In this document: piece after piece, positions 32,439-42,060 of the stretch
Position numbering within the stretch: position 1 is the stretch's first letter
Layout of the letters: every line of letters begins with the position of its first letter
Source: Rhodobacter viridis
GTDB taxonomy: Bacteria; Pseudomonadota; Alphaproteobacteria; Rhodobacterales; Rhodobacteraceae
Assembly: GCF_003217355.1 (NCBI RefSeq)
Contig: NZ_QJTK01000012.1
Span: 1-64,000, forward strand
Reading direction: 5' to 3'
Length of the DNA: 64,000 nucleotides
Notes under the pieces: generated by a model
Seen by the model: the letters and a program-made list of their open reading frames with translations, nothing else
Database searches by the model: none
Told to the model about the DNA's origin: nothing
Translations under genes and position numbers: made by a program

Positions 32439-33434
32439 TCACTCCAGCGGTGCCGAGGCCAGCATGTCGGCCGCATAGGCCGCATTCGGCCCGGTGCGCA
32501 GCGCGTGCATCGGCGCAAGCAGGGCCGCGCGCTTTTCAGGATCAAGCCCGCCCAGCTTCTGGCGCAGGTCCGTCTTGTAGGAGAAATCCGTGATCCGCGG
32601 CGGGACCGTGCGCAGGAAACGCTCGATCGACACCGACAGCACGATGTCGGGACGTTCGCGAAACAGGATTTCGCGGTCGATCGCGCTGGTGTGCACCCGC
32701 ACCAGCCGCCGCGCGCGATGCGCCAGATATCTGACCATCTCGGAGGCGAAGCTGTCGCCGAAAACCAGCATCACCGGGCCGTCCGGGGCGCCACCCTCCC
32801 AGATCCCGAGGTTGCCATGATTGACGATCCGGTTGTCGAAACGGCACGCGGCCGTGCTGTGCGGAAGCTGCGCCCGGATGCTGCCCGGGCTGATCGGTGG
32901 ATCGAACTTTCGCGACAGATCGCCGATGAACTGCGTCTCAGTGCGGAAGCTGACCTCCTGCTCCGAGATCGGTTGCAGGCCGCCCGGAATTTCCAGCCCC
33001 GCAAGGATGTGATTGACCACATGCCAGGCACCAAAGGCATTCCAGTGCGTGTCGCCGCGGTCGAAGAATTTCAGCCGCTCGGGATGGTTCAGAATGAAGG
33101 GCTCGAGGACGATGTCATGCACATGTCCCCGGGCGGCGTCACGCACCTGATGGACCAGACGAAACGGGGCCTTGTGCAGCTCCGGCGGGGTCATGTCCGG
33201 CAGAACACATTCCTTGTTCGGCACGATGATATACCGGTAATGGATGCCAAGCGCGCGCATCAGGGTGCCGCGACGGACAAATTCCTCGCGCCATTGCGCT
33301 TGGGCGCTGTCGTCGAGACGCAGGCGCCCCTCGTACATGTCCCATGTCTGGTTGGTGTCGTTGCACAGGAAAAGCCAGTCATCGAGACCCGAAATCGCCT
33401 TCGGCGCAGCGCCCATTCCCCTCACCTTCAGCAT
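32439..33434 (-). CDS. AlgX/AlgJ-like SGNH-fold protein (putative polysaccharide O-acetyltransferase)
   Basis: A 331-aa protein resembling the catalytic domain of alginate O-acetylation proteins AlgX and AlgJ. The segments are GLDDWLFLCNDTNQ near the N-terminus, a DTHWNAFGAW motif (Asp-His of the active site) and FGDSFASEM (nucleophilic Ser block), with a typical SGNH arrangement. No signal peptide is visible at the given start, which is unusual because AlgX/AlgJ act in the periplasm. An alternative ATG at 33416 has a better GGTGAGG site. A cytosolic substrate or another export route cannot be excluded. Confidence 0.72.
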   Translation of the reverse strand: MLKVRGMGAAPKAISGLDDWLFLCNDTNQTWDMYEGRLRLDDSAQAQWREEFVRRGTLMRALGIHYRYIIVPNKECVLPDMTPPELHKAPFRLVHQVRDAARGHVHDIVLEPFILNHPERLKFFDRGDTHWNAFGAWHVVNHILAGLEIPGGLQPISEQEVSFRTETQFIGDLSRKFDPPISPGSIRAQLPHSTAACRFDNRIVNHGNLGIWEGGAPDGPVMLVFGDSFASEMVRYLAHRARRLVRVHTSAIDREILFRERPDIVLSVSIERFLRTVPPRITDFSYKTDLRQKLGGLDPEKRAALLAPMHALRTGPNAAYAADMLASAPLE

Positions 33435-33558
33435 CGAACCGTCCCGATCATGGGGGTTAGAGGCGAAGGGTCAAGGAAAACTTGAGCGTGTTCCGGTTTC
33501 AGATGGAACAATCAGAAGGCGAAGAGGCGGAGGCGATCTGAACTGGAGGGAAGGTGTC

Positions 33559-34947
33559 TCAGCGCCCGGTCAGCCAGTTCGCCAGACCCGCGAGCCGCGA
33601 GGTGCGGGCGCCGCCCCGCGCTGCTTCCCGGCCATCGGCGAGCGCATAAAGCCGATACATCCCCTGCACCCCCAGCCAGCGCAGCGGCTCGGGTTCCCAG
33701 CGGCGCGGCTGGCGGTTCACCCAGGGCAGGGCGGTGCGCTCGGTCCTGGCGTCCAGCACCAGATCGGCCAGCGTCTGCCCGGCAAGGTTCGAGGTCGAGA
33801 CCCCAAGCCCGACATAGCCCCCCGCCCAGCCGATGCCGGTCGCGCGATCAAGCCCGACGGTCGCGCACCAGTCCCGCGGCACGCCCAGAACCCCGCACCA
33901 GGCATGGTCGAGCCGCAGCCCGCGCGCCTGTGGCACCATCCGCTCGAGAATCGCGACCAGCTTCGCGATCGTCTCGGGCTGCGTCTGCCCGCGCCGATCC
34001 AGCCCCGAGCCGAAGCGATAGGGCACGCCGCGCCCGCCCATCGCGATCCGCCCGGCGCGGGTGCGCTGAGCATAGCAATAGGCGTGCGAGGCATCGCCCA
34101 GAAGTTCCGATCCGGCCCAGCCGATCTCGTCCCAGAGCGCGGGCGGAAGCGGTTCGGTCACGACGATCGCGCTGTTGAGCGGCAACCAGTCGCGGTCATG
34201 GCCTGCGATGTTGCGGGTGAATCCTTCCGTCGCGCGCAGGACCCGCTCGGCCCGCACCCGGCCGCGGTCGGTCTGCACGAGGCCAGGGGTGATCTCGGTG
34301 ACGCAGGTCTGCTCGTAAATGCGCACGCCGCGGCGCTCGACCGCGGCGGCGAGCCCGCGCACCAGCTTCGCCGGTTGCACCCGGGCAACGCCATGCGTCA
34401 CCAGCGCGCCAAGGGCTCCCGGCACCCGGATCCGGGCCGCGGCCGCAGCGCCGTCGAGCCAGTCGATCCGGTCCGGGCCGATCCCCCAGGCGCGATCCTC
34501 GGCCAGACTTGCGCGCAGCCGTTCGACCTGCGCCGGGGTGCAGGCATAGGTCAGGCACTCGGTCTCGTGCTGATCGGCGTCGATGCCCTCGGCCGCGCAG
34601 ATGCGCAGGATTTCAGCCACGGTGGCGCGCAGCTGCCGTTCCAGCGCGATCACGCCCTCGCGCGTGCCGCTTTGAAGGTAGCGGCTGCGGTTCCAGCCGA
34701 ATTCGCCCGAGCACCAGCCGCCATTGCGGCCCGAGGCGCCGAACCCGGCGAATTCCTTTTCGACCACGGCAATCGAGAGATCGGGCCGGGCCTGCTTCAG
34801 ATAATAGGCCGCCCAAAGCCCGGTGAACCCGGCGCCGACGATGCAGACATCGACCGCGATATCCCCGGGCAGGGGCGGGCGCGCGGGCGGCAGACCGCCC
34901 ATGTCCGCAAACCAGAAGGAAACCTCGCCGTTCGTCGTCACCGCCAT
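33559..34947 (-). CDS. FAD-dependent oxidoreductase (DAO family)
   Basis: A 462-aa flavoenzyme. The dinucleotide fold is DVCIVGAGFTGLWAAYYLKQARPDLSIAVVEKE (about residues 29-61), and the FAD-contact region GASGRNGGWCSGEFGWNRSR follows. C-terminal WAGGYVGLGVSTSNLAGQTLADL is the closing FAD motif. This is the pattern of glycine-oxidase/gamma-glutamylputrescine-oxidase relatives (PuuB-type), so an amine or amino-acid substrate is likely. The start at 34947 is set by GGAGG upstream; the longer open frame has no support. It lies 83 bp downstream of the DUF2339 gene. Confidence 0.85.
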   Translation of the reverse strand: MAVTTNGEVSFWFADMGGLPPARPPLPGDIAVDVCIVGAGFTGLWAAYYLKQARPDLSIAVVEKEFAGFGASGRNGGWCSGEFGWNRSRYLQSGTREGVIALERQLRATVAEILRICAAEGIDADQHETECLTYACTPAQVERLRASLAEDRAWGIGPDRIDWLDGAAAAARIRVPGALGALVTHGVARVQPAKLVRGLAAAVERRGVRIYEQTCVTEITPGLVQTDRGRVRAERVLRATEGFTRNIAGHDRDWLPLNSAIVVTEPLPPALWDEIGWAGSELLGDASHAYCYAQRTRAGRIAMGGRGVPYRFGSGLDRRGQTQPETIAKLVAILERMVPQARGLRLDHAWCGVLGVPRDWCATVGLDRATGIGWAGGYVGLGVSTSNLAGQTLADLVLDARTERTALPWVNRQPRRWEPEPLRWLGVQGMYRLYALADGREAARGGARTSRLAGLANWLTGR

Positions 34948-35030
34948 CGCTGCCTCCGTAGCCGTCCGGGCCAGTCTAAAGCCCTTCGCGGCGCTGCCCA
35001 GCGGTTTGTGCAGGCGGGGCTTGCGTCGCC

Positions 35031-37739
35031 TCACGCGGGGCCGCGCGCCTCGGCGGTCAGCATCGCGGCCCGGCGGTTGATCCAGGCAAGGCCCGCCAGC
35101 GCGAGGCCAAGGATCAGGAACGAGCCCGCCCGCACCAGCCCGCCAAGGTCGGAGGCATCGACGAAGAAGACCTTGACGATGGCGAGGCCCAGAACCGCAT
35201 CGGCGACATAGCGCAGCCAGGTTTCCCGCCGCAGCAGCGCCGCGACCAGCAACCCGGCGCCGATCACCAGCAAGAGCGCGGTATAGCTCCACAATTCGCC
35301 CTCGCTCATCGGCAGGCGGGCAGGGTCGTTGCCGCGCCAGGCCTGGGCGACGCTGAAGAACAGATACAGCGCCACCAGCCCCGCGCCGCTGGCCCCGAAG
35401 CCCACCCGCAACCAAAGCGGCATCCGGCGCAGCGTCGCCGCGATCGCGCAGCCGATCAGGCCGGGCAGCAGATAGCCGAGCGCGAGCGATGAAAACACGA
35501 CCGGCCCGAGGATGGTGCCGCCAAAGCCCCAGAACGGATTGCCGAAGATCACATCCGACGCCAGCAGGCCCGCCGCCGAGACGAAAGACAGCGTTGCGGT
35601 GATCCGGCGCAGCCAGAGCGCCGCCTTGTGGCCGGGCAATGCGGCCTCTGCCGGTGTCTCGGCCAGCGCGGTGCGCGCCGAGGACCAGCCCGCAAGCAGC
35701 CAGACGCTGGCGAGGAGGCCGAAGGTCAGATGCCAGGGCCGGGTGCCCTGATCCGACAGATCCTCGAGCCCGCGGGTGATCAGCACCGAAAGACCCGCCC
35801 CCGCGACGACCGCGAAAGCGCCTTCAAGGGCGGCGCGGGTGACCGGCCGGGCCGCGCCGCGCACGAGCCCCCATGCGGCCGCAAGGGCGGCGGCGGGCAG
35901 CGCATGGGCGAGCAGGATGTCCGGGTAGCTCGCCACGCTCAGCGCCCAGTCGAGTCCCGGATCGACGGTGACCCGATAGACCAGCACCGCCGCGCCCGCC
36001 TGCGCGAAAGCCGCCAGATGCGGCAGCCGCCAGCGGTCATCCATCGCGACAGCGGCGAGCACCAGCACGCCGAGTGCGACCGAAAGCGCCGCCGTGCCCA
36101 GAAGAATGAACAGCGCGAGCGCCAGCAGCGCCATCGCCGCGAGCGCCGCAAGCGACATCCGGCCGTGATCGGCGCCGTCGCGCTTGCCGGCGCGCTCGGC
36201 GAGAGCCGTGGCCAGTGCCGCCCCCGCCATCACGATCCCTGCCCAGGGCGTCGGCCCGATCATCCGCGCCGGGGCCTGCAGCAATTCTTCGACCGCGAGC
36301 ACGCCGGGGCCGAGCACCGCCGCCCCCTGCGCCCACCACAGCGCCGCCGGGCCGGTCGCGGCAATGCTTTGCCGCGCCGCCAGCAGCGATCCGAGCGTCG
36401 CCGCGGCGATCAGCGCGTAAAAGCCCATCATCGCGCTTTGCACCGGTTCCTCGGGCACGGGAGCCGAGAGCATCGGGTGGATCTCGGTCGCCAACAGAAG
36501 CAGCGCCGCCCCGGTCAGCACGGCGAAATCGGCCACGGCGGGGGCGCGGCGGCTCCAGAAAGTGGCAAGGGCGAACTGCCCCCCCACCGCGAGCGCCGCG
36601 ATCAGATAGCCCAGATCGGCCGCGGCGATGTCGCCGTAAGGCTCGGTCAAGACCGTCTTGAGGATCGCGGCAAGCCCCGCCGCCCAGACGATCAGCAAGG
36701 CCCATTGCCGCCAGCCCACCGAAGCGCGGTCGCGCTGGGCGAGCCGCTGCACCACTGGCGGCATGTCGAGCCGCGGTTGCAGCGCGCCGCCAAAGAAGAT
36801 CGTCGCGACGATCGGCATCAGCGCCGACAGGCACAGGAAGGCGGCCTCGCCGCCGGTCTCTTCCTGCACGAGACCCGCCGCGAGGAAGGGCAGGGCCAGC
36901 GCCACCTCGTCCAGATAGCGCCACTTGCGCGCGGCGTTGATCACGAGCCCGGCCAGCATGACGAGGCCGAAATAGCTCTGGATCAGCCAGGGCGAGCCGG
37001 GTTCCCCCCCGGCAAGGAAGGGCGCGGCAGTGGCGCCAGTGAGGCCGATCACCGCAAGGAACGGGCCGTAGAACCAGCCCAGCACGACGGCGAGGGCCGA
37101 GACCAGCACCAGCCCGGCAAGGGTCACGCCCGGACCGATCAGCGCGTAAAGCATCTGCGCCGTCAGCACCGTGCCGTAAAGCGTCACCAGCCCTGCGCCC
37201 GAAAAGATCGAGGGCAGATAGGCGGTGGCGCTGTCGGTCTCGTCGCCCCAGCGGCGCCGGATCGCCTCGCCCGCGCCGATCAGCGCGACGCCAAGACCCG
37301 CCGCAAGGAGGAGCCGCGCGGTGGGCGACAGCATCCCGCGCTCGGCCGCATATTGCGCCGCAAAAAGCCCGGCCAGCGCCAGCGACAGACCGGCGATGAC
37401 GTAAAACCAGTTTTCCATCAGCCAGCCGACCGCGATCTGCACCAGATCCGGCCTCGGGATCGGGGGCGGTTTGGGCGCCTCGGTCGGTGCGATGGGCAGG
37501 GGCGGGGGCTGCACCGCCTCGGCCGGTTCAGCCGGGGGCGCAACGGTTTCTGACGGCGCAATGGCGGGCACGCTTTCGGGCAGCACCAGGCGCAGTTGCG
37601 CGGCCATCTCGCCCAACCGGGTCTCGGCCAGATCAAGGCGACGACGCAGGCCCATGACCTTGAGGACGAGCACGACAAGCGTGAGCACAATGGCCAGCGG
37701 AACGGCCAGGATCACTGCGATCAGTTCTTCATCGCCCAC
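35031..37739 (-). CDS. DUF2339 polytopic membrane protein
   Basis: A 902-aa integral membrane protein with an N-terminal TM segment (LIAVILAVPLAIVLTLVVLVLKVM), a Pro-rich linker (about 65-110, APPAEPAEAVQPPPLP) and then more than 20 hydrophobic helices. These include the DUF2339 start LMENWFYVIAGLSLALAGLFAAQY. The start is the GTG at 37739, because GGAGGAG lies 5 nt upstream. An in-frame ATG farther upstream would add a run of unlike sequence. The function is unknown; the family is common in Gram-negatives. Confidence 0.85.
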   Translation of the reverse strand: MGDEELIAVILAVPLAIVLTLVVLVLKVMGLRRRLDLAETRLGEMAAQLRLVLPESVPAIAPSETVAPPAEPAEAVQPPPLPIAPTEAPKPPPIPRPDLVQIAVGWLMENWFYVIAGLSLALAGLFAAQYAAERGMLSPTARLLLAAGLGVALIGAGEAIRRRWGDETDSATAYLPSIFSGAGLVTLYGTVLTAQMLYALIGPGVTLAGLVLVSALAVVLGWFYGPFLAVIGLTGATAAPFLAGGEPGSPWLIQSYFGLVMLAGLVINAARKWRYLDEVALALPFLAAGLVQEETGGEAAFLCLSALMPIVATIFFGGALQPRLDMPPVVQRLAQRDRASVGWRQWALLIVWAAGLAAILKTVLTEPYGDIAAADLGYLIAALAVGGQFALATFWSRRAPAVADFAVLTGAALLLLATEIHPMLSAPVPEEPVQSAMMGFYALIAAATLGSLLAARQSIAATGPAALWWAQGAAVLGPGVLAVEELLQAPARMIGPTPWAGIVMAGAALATALAERAGKRDGADHGRMSLAALAAMALLALALFILLGTAALSVALGVLVLAAVAMDDRWRLPHLAAFAQAGAAVLVYRVTVDPGLDWALSVASYPDILLAHALPAAALAAAWGLVRGAARPVTRAALEGAFAVVAGAGLSVLITRGLEDLSDQGTRPWHLTFGLLASVWLLAGWSSARTALAETPAEAALPGHKAALWLRRITATLSFVSAAGLLASDVIFGNPFWGFGGTILGPVVFSSLALGYLLPGLIGCAIAATLRRMPLWLRVGFGASGAGLVALYLFFSVAQAWRGNDPARLPMSEGELWSYTALLLVIGAGLLVAALLRRETWLRYVADAVLGLAIVKVFFVDASDLGGLVRAGSFLILGLALAGLAWINRRAAMLTAEARGPA

Positions 37740-38038
37740 GAGAACTCCTCCGACCAGATCTGTCGTGAAGCCTATCGGGAAAAGACGTGCAAGGGAACGG
37801 ACTTGGGCCACCCGGGCCGGGAGGTCGCATCGCGAGTGATGCGGGGCTCACCACTCCCTTGATGCGTCTGACGATGCGAGCACCGCGCAGGACGCGACGG
37901 ATGCTGAAAATTCTGAGGTCAATCAACAGTTTCCCCGGAAACGATGCGTCGGAGCCACTCTCTCCGGCGCATCGGGACTTTCTTAGCAAAGCCCGGCGGG
38001 GGCAAACACTGGGGGAAATTCCCCATGTTGCCGAACAG
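37740..38038. other. Structured 299-bp gap with repeated GATGCG hairpins
   Basis: The region holds CGCATC-N6-GATGCG at 37826-37843, a 12-bp stem (GATGCGTCGGAG 37943-37954 with CTCCGGCGCATC 37962-37973, one G-T pair), the dyad GTTTCCCCGGAAAC at 37929-37942 abutting it, and a GGGGGAAATTCCCC inverted repeat near 38011-38024. GATGCG or its complement occurs at least six times. No coding frame is convincing. It is downstream of the LuxR-type gene and upstream of DUF2339, so it may include a terminator and promoter. Confidence 0.5.
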
Positions 38039-38782
38039 TTACAGCGGCAGCAGACGCATCAGCACGGCCTTGGCCAGCGCCTGATCGCGGGTGCGCGATT
38101 TCAGCTTCGCCTTGGCCGAGGCGATATGTTTCTCGAAGGTCTTTTCCGAAATCTTCAGCCGCCAGCAGATCTCGGCCGGGCGCAGGCCGCGGGCCAGCCA
38201 GCACAGGCAGTCGATCTCGCGCGGGGAAAGCCGCACCAGCAGGTTCGTCCGGTCGCCCCGCACGGCGGCATCCAGCAGGTTCGAGGCGGCCGTCAGCACC
38301 GTACCTTCGGCGGCCCAGAGCCGGCGAAAGGCTGCGGTCTCGGGCGGGGTGTCCATCCAGAGCCCGATGCCGGAAAAGCCGAGCGGATGCCCGTCAAGCA
38401 GAAGCGAGGCGCCGCAGGTCATGCCAAGGTCGTGTTCGATCTCGAACTGACGGCGCTGCGACGGGGTCAGGCTGGCAAGGAAGCTGCCCAGTTCGGCGGG
38501 CATCCATTCGACCATGCGCGCGCCGTGATCCATCGCGACGATGGAATGGTCATTGTCGAGAAGCGCCCCGACGCCGATCGCGGACTGCCATTCGGCGCTG
38601 TAGGTGTGGTGATGAAACAGGGCGGCGGTATAGCCCAGATCGCCCACATCGCTGCGAAAGGCGCTGAAACCGTAGAAAAAGCCCTTCGCGCCCCGCCTTT
38701 GTGCGAATTCGGAAAAGCGCGCCAGCGGATCTGGATCGGCGCGCAGGGTCTCGGCCAGATCAAGAAGCGCCTGCATCGTCAT
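38039..38782 (-). CDS. LuxR-family transcriptional regulator
   Basis: A 247-aa protein. The C-terminal HTH (LSPREIDCLCWLARGLRPAEICWRLKISEKTFEKHIASAKAKLKSR) is a standard LuxR/FixJ type. The N-terminal 170 residues (LARFSEFAQRRGAKGFFYGFSAFRSDVG...YSAEWQ) look like an autoinducer-binding fold, with conserved Trp and aromatic residues. No luxI-type synthase lies in the window, so it is a candidate LuxR solo. The start at 38782 (MTMQALLDL) has GGGGAAAG upstream. An open frame extends further upstream, but that extension is Pro/Arg-rich noise. Confidence 0.82.
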   Translation of the reverse strand: MTMQALLDLAETLRADPDPLARFSEFAQRRGAKGFFYGFSAFRSDVGDLGYTAALFHHHTYSAEWQSAIGVGALLDNDHSIVAMDHGARMVEWMPAELGSFLASLTPSQRRQFEIEHDLGMTCGASLLLDGHPLGFSGIGLWMDTPPETAAFRRLWAAEGTVLTAASNLLDAAVRGDRTNLLVRLSPREIDCLCWLARGLRPAEICWRLKISEKTFEKHIASAKAKLKSRTRDQALAKAVLMRLLPL

Positions 38783-39013
38783 GTCTTTCCCCGCAGCGGG
38801 CAGGCGGGGGCGCGGCGGCGGTCGGGAACAAGGACGCGATCGGTCATCGATGGGCAACAGGCCATGGTTACACAGGTAAAGACGGGCCGCAGATCAGGCC
38901 CGTGCCACAGCGGAAAGGAAGCCCCGCCGCCCCCTGAACGCAACGAGTCTTTCGGGGCTGCGGCGATCCCCCGCAGTTGCGGGGGGCTCCGGGGCGTCCG
39001 CGGTGAAGATCGC

Positions 39014-41770
39014 TCACGGCGCGGTGCCGAAGAACCGTGCCTCGAAAACGGCCTGCGGCAGGGGGCGCTCGAACAGATAGCCCTGTCCGTGCTCGCAGCC
39101 GAGGTCGATCAGCGTCTGCAGCGCCGCCTCGGATTCGATCCCCTCGGCCAGCGCGACGAAGCCGAATTTCTTCGCCAGCCCGATGATCGCCTCGACGATC
39201 TGGCGGGCGTCGCCATCGGCCTCGATGCCGCGCACGAAGCTGGCGTCGATCTTCAGCGTCGTCACCGGCATCCGGCGCAGATAGGTCAGGCTCGAATAGC
39301 CGGTTCCGAAATCGTCGATGGCGAGCGCAATCCCCATCTTGCGCAGCCGCTGCAGCGCCTCCATCGCGCCCGGCACGTCGATCGCGAGCTGATCCTCGGT
39401 CAGTTCGATCTGCAACCCGAAGGGCGGCGCGACATCGTTCGTGGTCTTCCAGCCCACCCGCACCAGCTCCGCATCGAGCACATCGGCCCAGTCCTGCGCC
39501 GCAAGGCTGGAGGCGGTCTGGTTGATCGACAGCGTCCAGTCGGCATGGACAAGCCCCGCCCAGCGCCAGCGCGCCTGCACCGCCACCGCGCGGCGCAGCA
39601 CCATCCGGTCGATCGCGGGCATCAGCCCCGCCTTGGCGGCGATCGGCAGGAAATCCCCCGGCATCACCAGCCCGTGCCCGGGCCGGTGCCAGCGCACCAG
39701 CGCCTCGCAGCCGCGCGGGCGTTTGTCCGCAAGCGCGAAGATCGGCTGAAAATGCAGCTCGAATTCGTCGTTTTCGAGCGCATTGATCAGCGCCACCCGG
39801 GTTTCCAGCTCGCGCAGCGCCTCGGCCCCCATCGAGGGTTCGTAGATCGTCACCGCCTGCCGGTCGGATTTCGCCGCATACATCGCCAGATCGGAATTGC
39901 GCAAAAGCGCATCGCGACTGTCGCCGTGACGGCCATAACAGGCGATCCCCGCCGAGGCCGAGGGCCGGTAATTGTGCAGCCCCGGCAGATCAAGCGGCCG
40001 CGCCAGATGATCGAGCAACGCCTCCGCCCGGGCCCGCGCCGCCGTCTCGTTGGCATTGCCGATCAGCACGACGAATTCGTCGCCGCCGATCCGCGCCGCC
40101 AATTCGTTTTCGCCCAGCACGGCGCGCAGCCGGTCGGCAATCACCGTCAGCAGCAGATCGCCGGTCTCGTGGCCCAGCGAGTCGTTCACCGATTTGAACT
40201 TGTTCAGGTCAAGATACATCAGCGCGAAGGACTGACCCGAGCGCGAGCAAAAGCCGATCCAGTCGTCGATCCGCTCGGCCAGAAGCCGCCGGTTGGCGAG
40301 GCCCGTGAGCTGGTCGAACTGCGCCATGCGCTGGTTGTCGGCCTGGGTCTGACGCAGCAGCGTCAGATCGGCCAGCATCGCGACATGGCCAAGCGTGGTC
40401 CCCGCCGCATCGGTCAGCCGGGTGATCCGCGCCCAGCAGGTCAGCTGGCGGTCGTCCCGACTGTGCAGCACCACCTCGCCCTGCCAGGTCCCGTCGGTCG
40501 GCGAAAGCTCCTGTCGCAGCCAGGATTCGTCGTTCGGCATGCCTGCCGCGATCCAGCGCGTCCCGCTGCGCGGCGTCACCAGCGCCTCGAGCTGCGGGGA
40601 TGGGCCGGTGCCCAGATCAAGGCCGCTCATCCGCTCGAAGGCCGGGTTCGCCCGCACCACCCGAAACGCCGGATCGGTCACCACGATCGCATCGCTGGAT
40701 TGCTCGAAGACCCGGTCGGCAAGCCGCTCCACCTCGCGCATGCGCAGCTCTTCGCTGACATCGCGGGCGCGCGTGAAGACGCCGATCACGGCCCCGTCGT
40801 CGTCGAAGATCGGGCGTCGCTCGGTCAAGAGATGCGCCGGTCGCAGCGCGCCGGGCTGGCCGTTGCGGGTTACGCTCGGGCGCAGGGCCGTCTCTTCCAT
40901 CAGCACCGCCTGGCGCTTTGCGATCACCCCGGCCTCGATCCCGTTCTGATGCCGCGCCAGCTTTTCATCCATGAATTGCGACCGCCGCCGCCCCTCGATC
41001 TCGGCGGGGGTGAGGCCGAAAGGCATGGCATAGGCCTTGTTGGCGATCACCACCCGGCCATCGGTATCGGTCAGGGTCACCGGGTCGAGCGTGCTTTCGA
41101 TCAGGAAACGCAAGAGTTCGGGGTTGCCCGCAGAGGTGCTGGCATTGACTGGCAGCAGCACCACCCACCAGGTCAGTCCCCGGGCGCCGAATCTGTCCGG
41201 GGTGCCGACGACATGGGCATCATAGGTTTGCTGCGCCCGTCCGGCGCGCAGGATGTGCAGCCGCAGCGCCTGCACCGCGCTCTTGTCCCGGATCGGCACA
41301 AACGGCTGTGCCGGGGCCGCATCCAGCGCCGCCGTCAGGGCGCGCGCCTCGCTGCGCGACAGAGCCCCGCGCAGGGCCCCGGAAGGATTGCCGCTGCGGT
41401 CGTCGCCCAGCATCCGGCGCGCGGGGTCATTCCAGTCCGCGATGCGCAGCGCATGGGTAAGAAGCAGCACCGGCACCGGCAGGCGGCGCAACAGATCGCC
41501 GGGAATATGCATCCCATCCGGTGCCTGATGCAGCGACAGCTCCAGCGCGGCCGCCTGTTCGGCGCAACTCACCCGCAGCCGGTCGAGCGCGGCCCGCAAG
41601 TCGGGGCTGTCACTCTCGGGGGGCAGCAGCGATTCCAGGGCTGCGAAACGGGCGTCGATCTCTGCGACAGGGTCATTCACCGGCCCGCAGGCCGTGAGCG
41701 CCGGATCCGGGGCGCTCGTCAAAGGTTTGCTGCGCGCGCTGGCGCGATTTGAAGCGGGTTTCCAATTCAT
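39014..41770 (-). CDS. PAS-GGDEF-EAL protein (c-di-GMP turnover)
   Basis: A 918-aa cytosolic signalling protein with no TM segment. A short N-terminal coiled region and PAS-like domains (about 105-225, 220-335 and 355-475) precede a GGDEF domain (motif near residue 560, ARIGGDEFVVLIG) and an EAL domain (EAL near 688, RGCEALVRWHRP). The EAL active site looks complete (SINQTAS, LQIELTEDQL, AIDDFGTGYSSL, AEGIESEA). The RxxD inhibitory site five residues before GGDEF is absent (GENE). It can potentially both make and break c-di-GMP. It is divergent from a NIT-domain chemoreceptor across a 290-bp gap. Confidence 0.9.
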   Translation of the reverse strand: MNWKPASNRASARSKPLTSAPDPALTACGPVNDPVAEIDARFAALESLLPPESDSPDLRAALDRLRVSCAEQAAALELSLHQAPDGMHIPGDLLRRLPVPVLLLTHALRIADWNDPARRMLGDDRSGNPSGALRGALSRSEARALTAALDAAPAQPFVPIRDKSAVQALRLHILRAGRAQQTYDAHVVGTPDRFGARGLTWWVVLLPVNASTSAGNPELLRFLIESTLDPVTLTDTDGRVVIANKAYAMPFGLTPAEIEGRRRSQFMDEKLARHQNGIEAGVIAKRQAVLMEETALRPSVTRNGQPGALRPAHLLTERRPIFDDDGAVIGVFTRARDVSEELRMREVERLADRVFEQSSDAIVVTDPAFRVVRANPAFERMSGLDLGTGPSPQLEALVTPRSGTRWIAAGMPNDESWLRQELSPTDGTWQGEVVLHSRDDRQLTCWARITRLTDAAGTTLGHVAMLADLTLLRQTQADNQRMAQFDQLTGLANRRLLAERIDDWIGFCSRSGQSFALMYLDLNKFKSVNDSLGHETGDLLLTVIADRLRAVLGENELAARIGGDEFVVLIGNANETAARARAEALLDHLARPLDLPGLHNYRPSASAGIACYGRHGDSRDALLRNSDLAMYAAKSDRQAVTIYEPSMGAEALRELETRVALINALENDEFELHFQPIFALADKRPRGCEALVRWHRPGHGLVMPGDFLPIAAKAGLMPAIDRMVLRRAVAVQARWRWAGLVHADWTLSINQTASSLAAQDWADVLDAELVRVGWKTTNDVAPPFGLQIELTEDQLAIDVPGAMEALQRLRKMGIALAIDDFGTGYSSLTYLRRMPVTTLKIDASFVRGIEADGDARQIVEAIIGLAKKFGFVALAEGIESEAALQTLIDLGCEHGQGYLFERPLPQAVFEARFFGTAP

Positions 41771-42060
41771 CGAAAGACGCTCCCTCGGCGCCCGGAAAAG
41801 AGGAGATAAACAGTTTGAACTGGCAGTATGAATCGCGATCTGCGACGTTCTGTCAACGTTGCAATTCAGGGCTGCATTCCTGGGGACGGTCTACTGCCCG
41901 AAAAAGCGTCGCAGGGGCCGGTTTGCAGAGTCCATTTGCGTCATATTTTATCAAAGAAAGTTGCTCTGTCTCGGCTTGAGAGGAGTCCGGCCCGGGCAAC
42001 TTTGCAAAACATTAGGGAAGCGCGGGCATTCTCGTTTCGGTTGCAAATGGGTGCTTTCAG
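41771..42060. promoter_or_regulatory. 290-bp divergent promoter region (GGDEF-EAL / NIT-MCP)
   Basis: No gene is seen here. The region holds the start signals of both flanking genes, including GAGGAG just upstream of the PAS-GGDEF-EAL start. It is clearly more AT-rich around 41936-41962. A CAACGTTG dyad occurs at 41854-41861. No consensus operator is convincing. Confidence 0.45.

Noticed and set aside
37787-41752. A very long plus-strand open frame (over 1300 codons)
   Set aside because: It is the antisense shadow of the PAS-GGDEF-EAL and LuxR-type genes in GC-rich DNA; its translation is Arg/His/Gln-rich with no domain, and the minus-strand genes have intact catalytic motifs.
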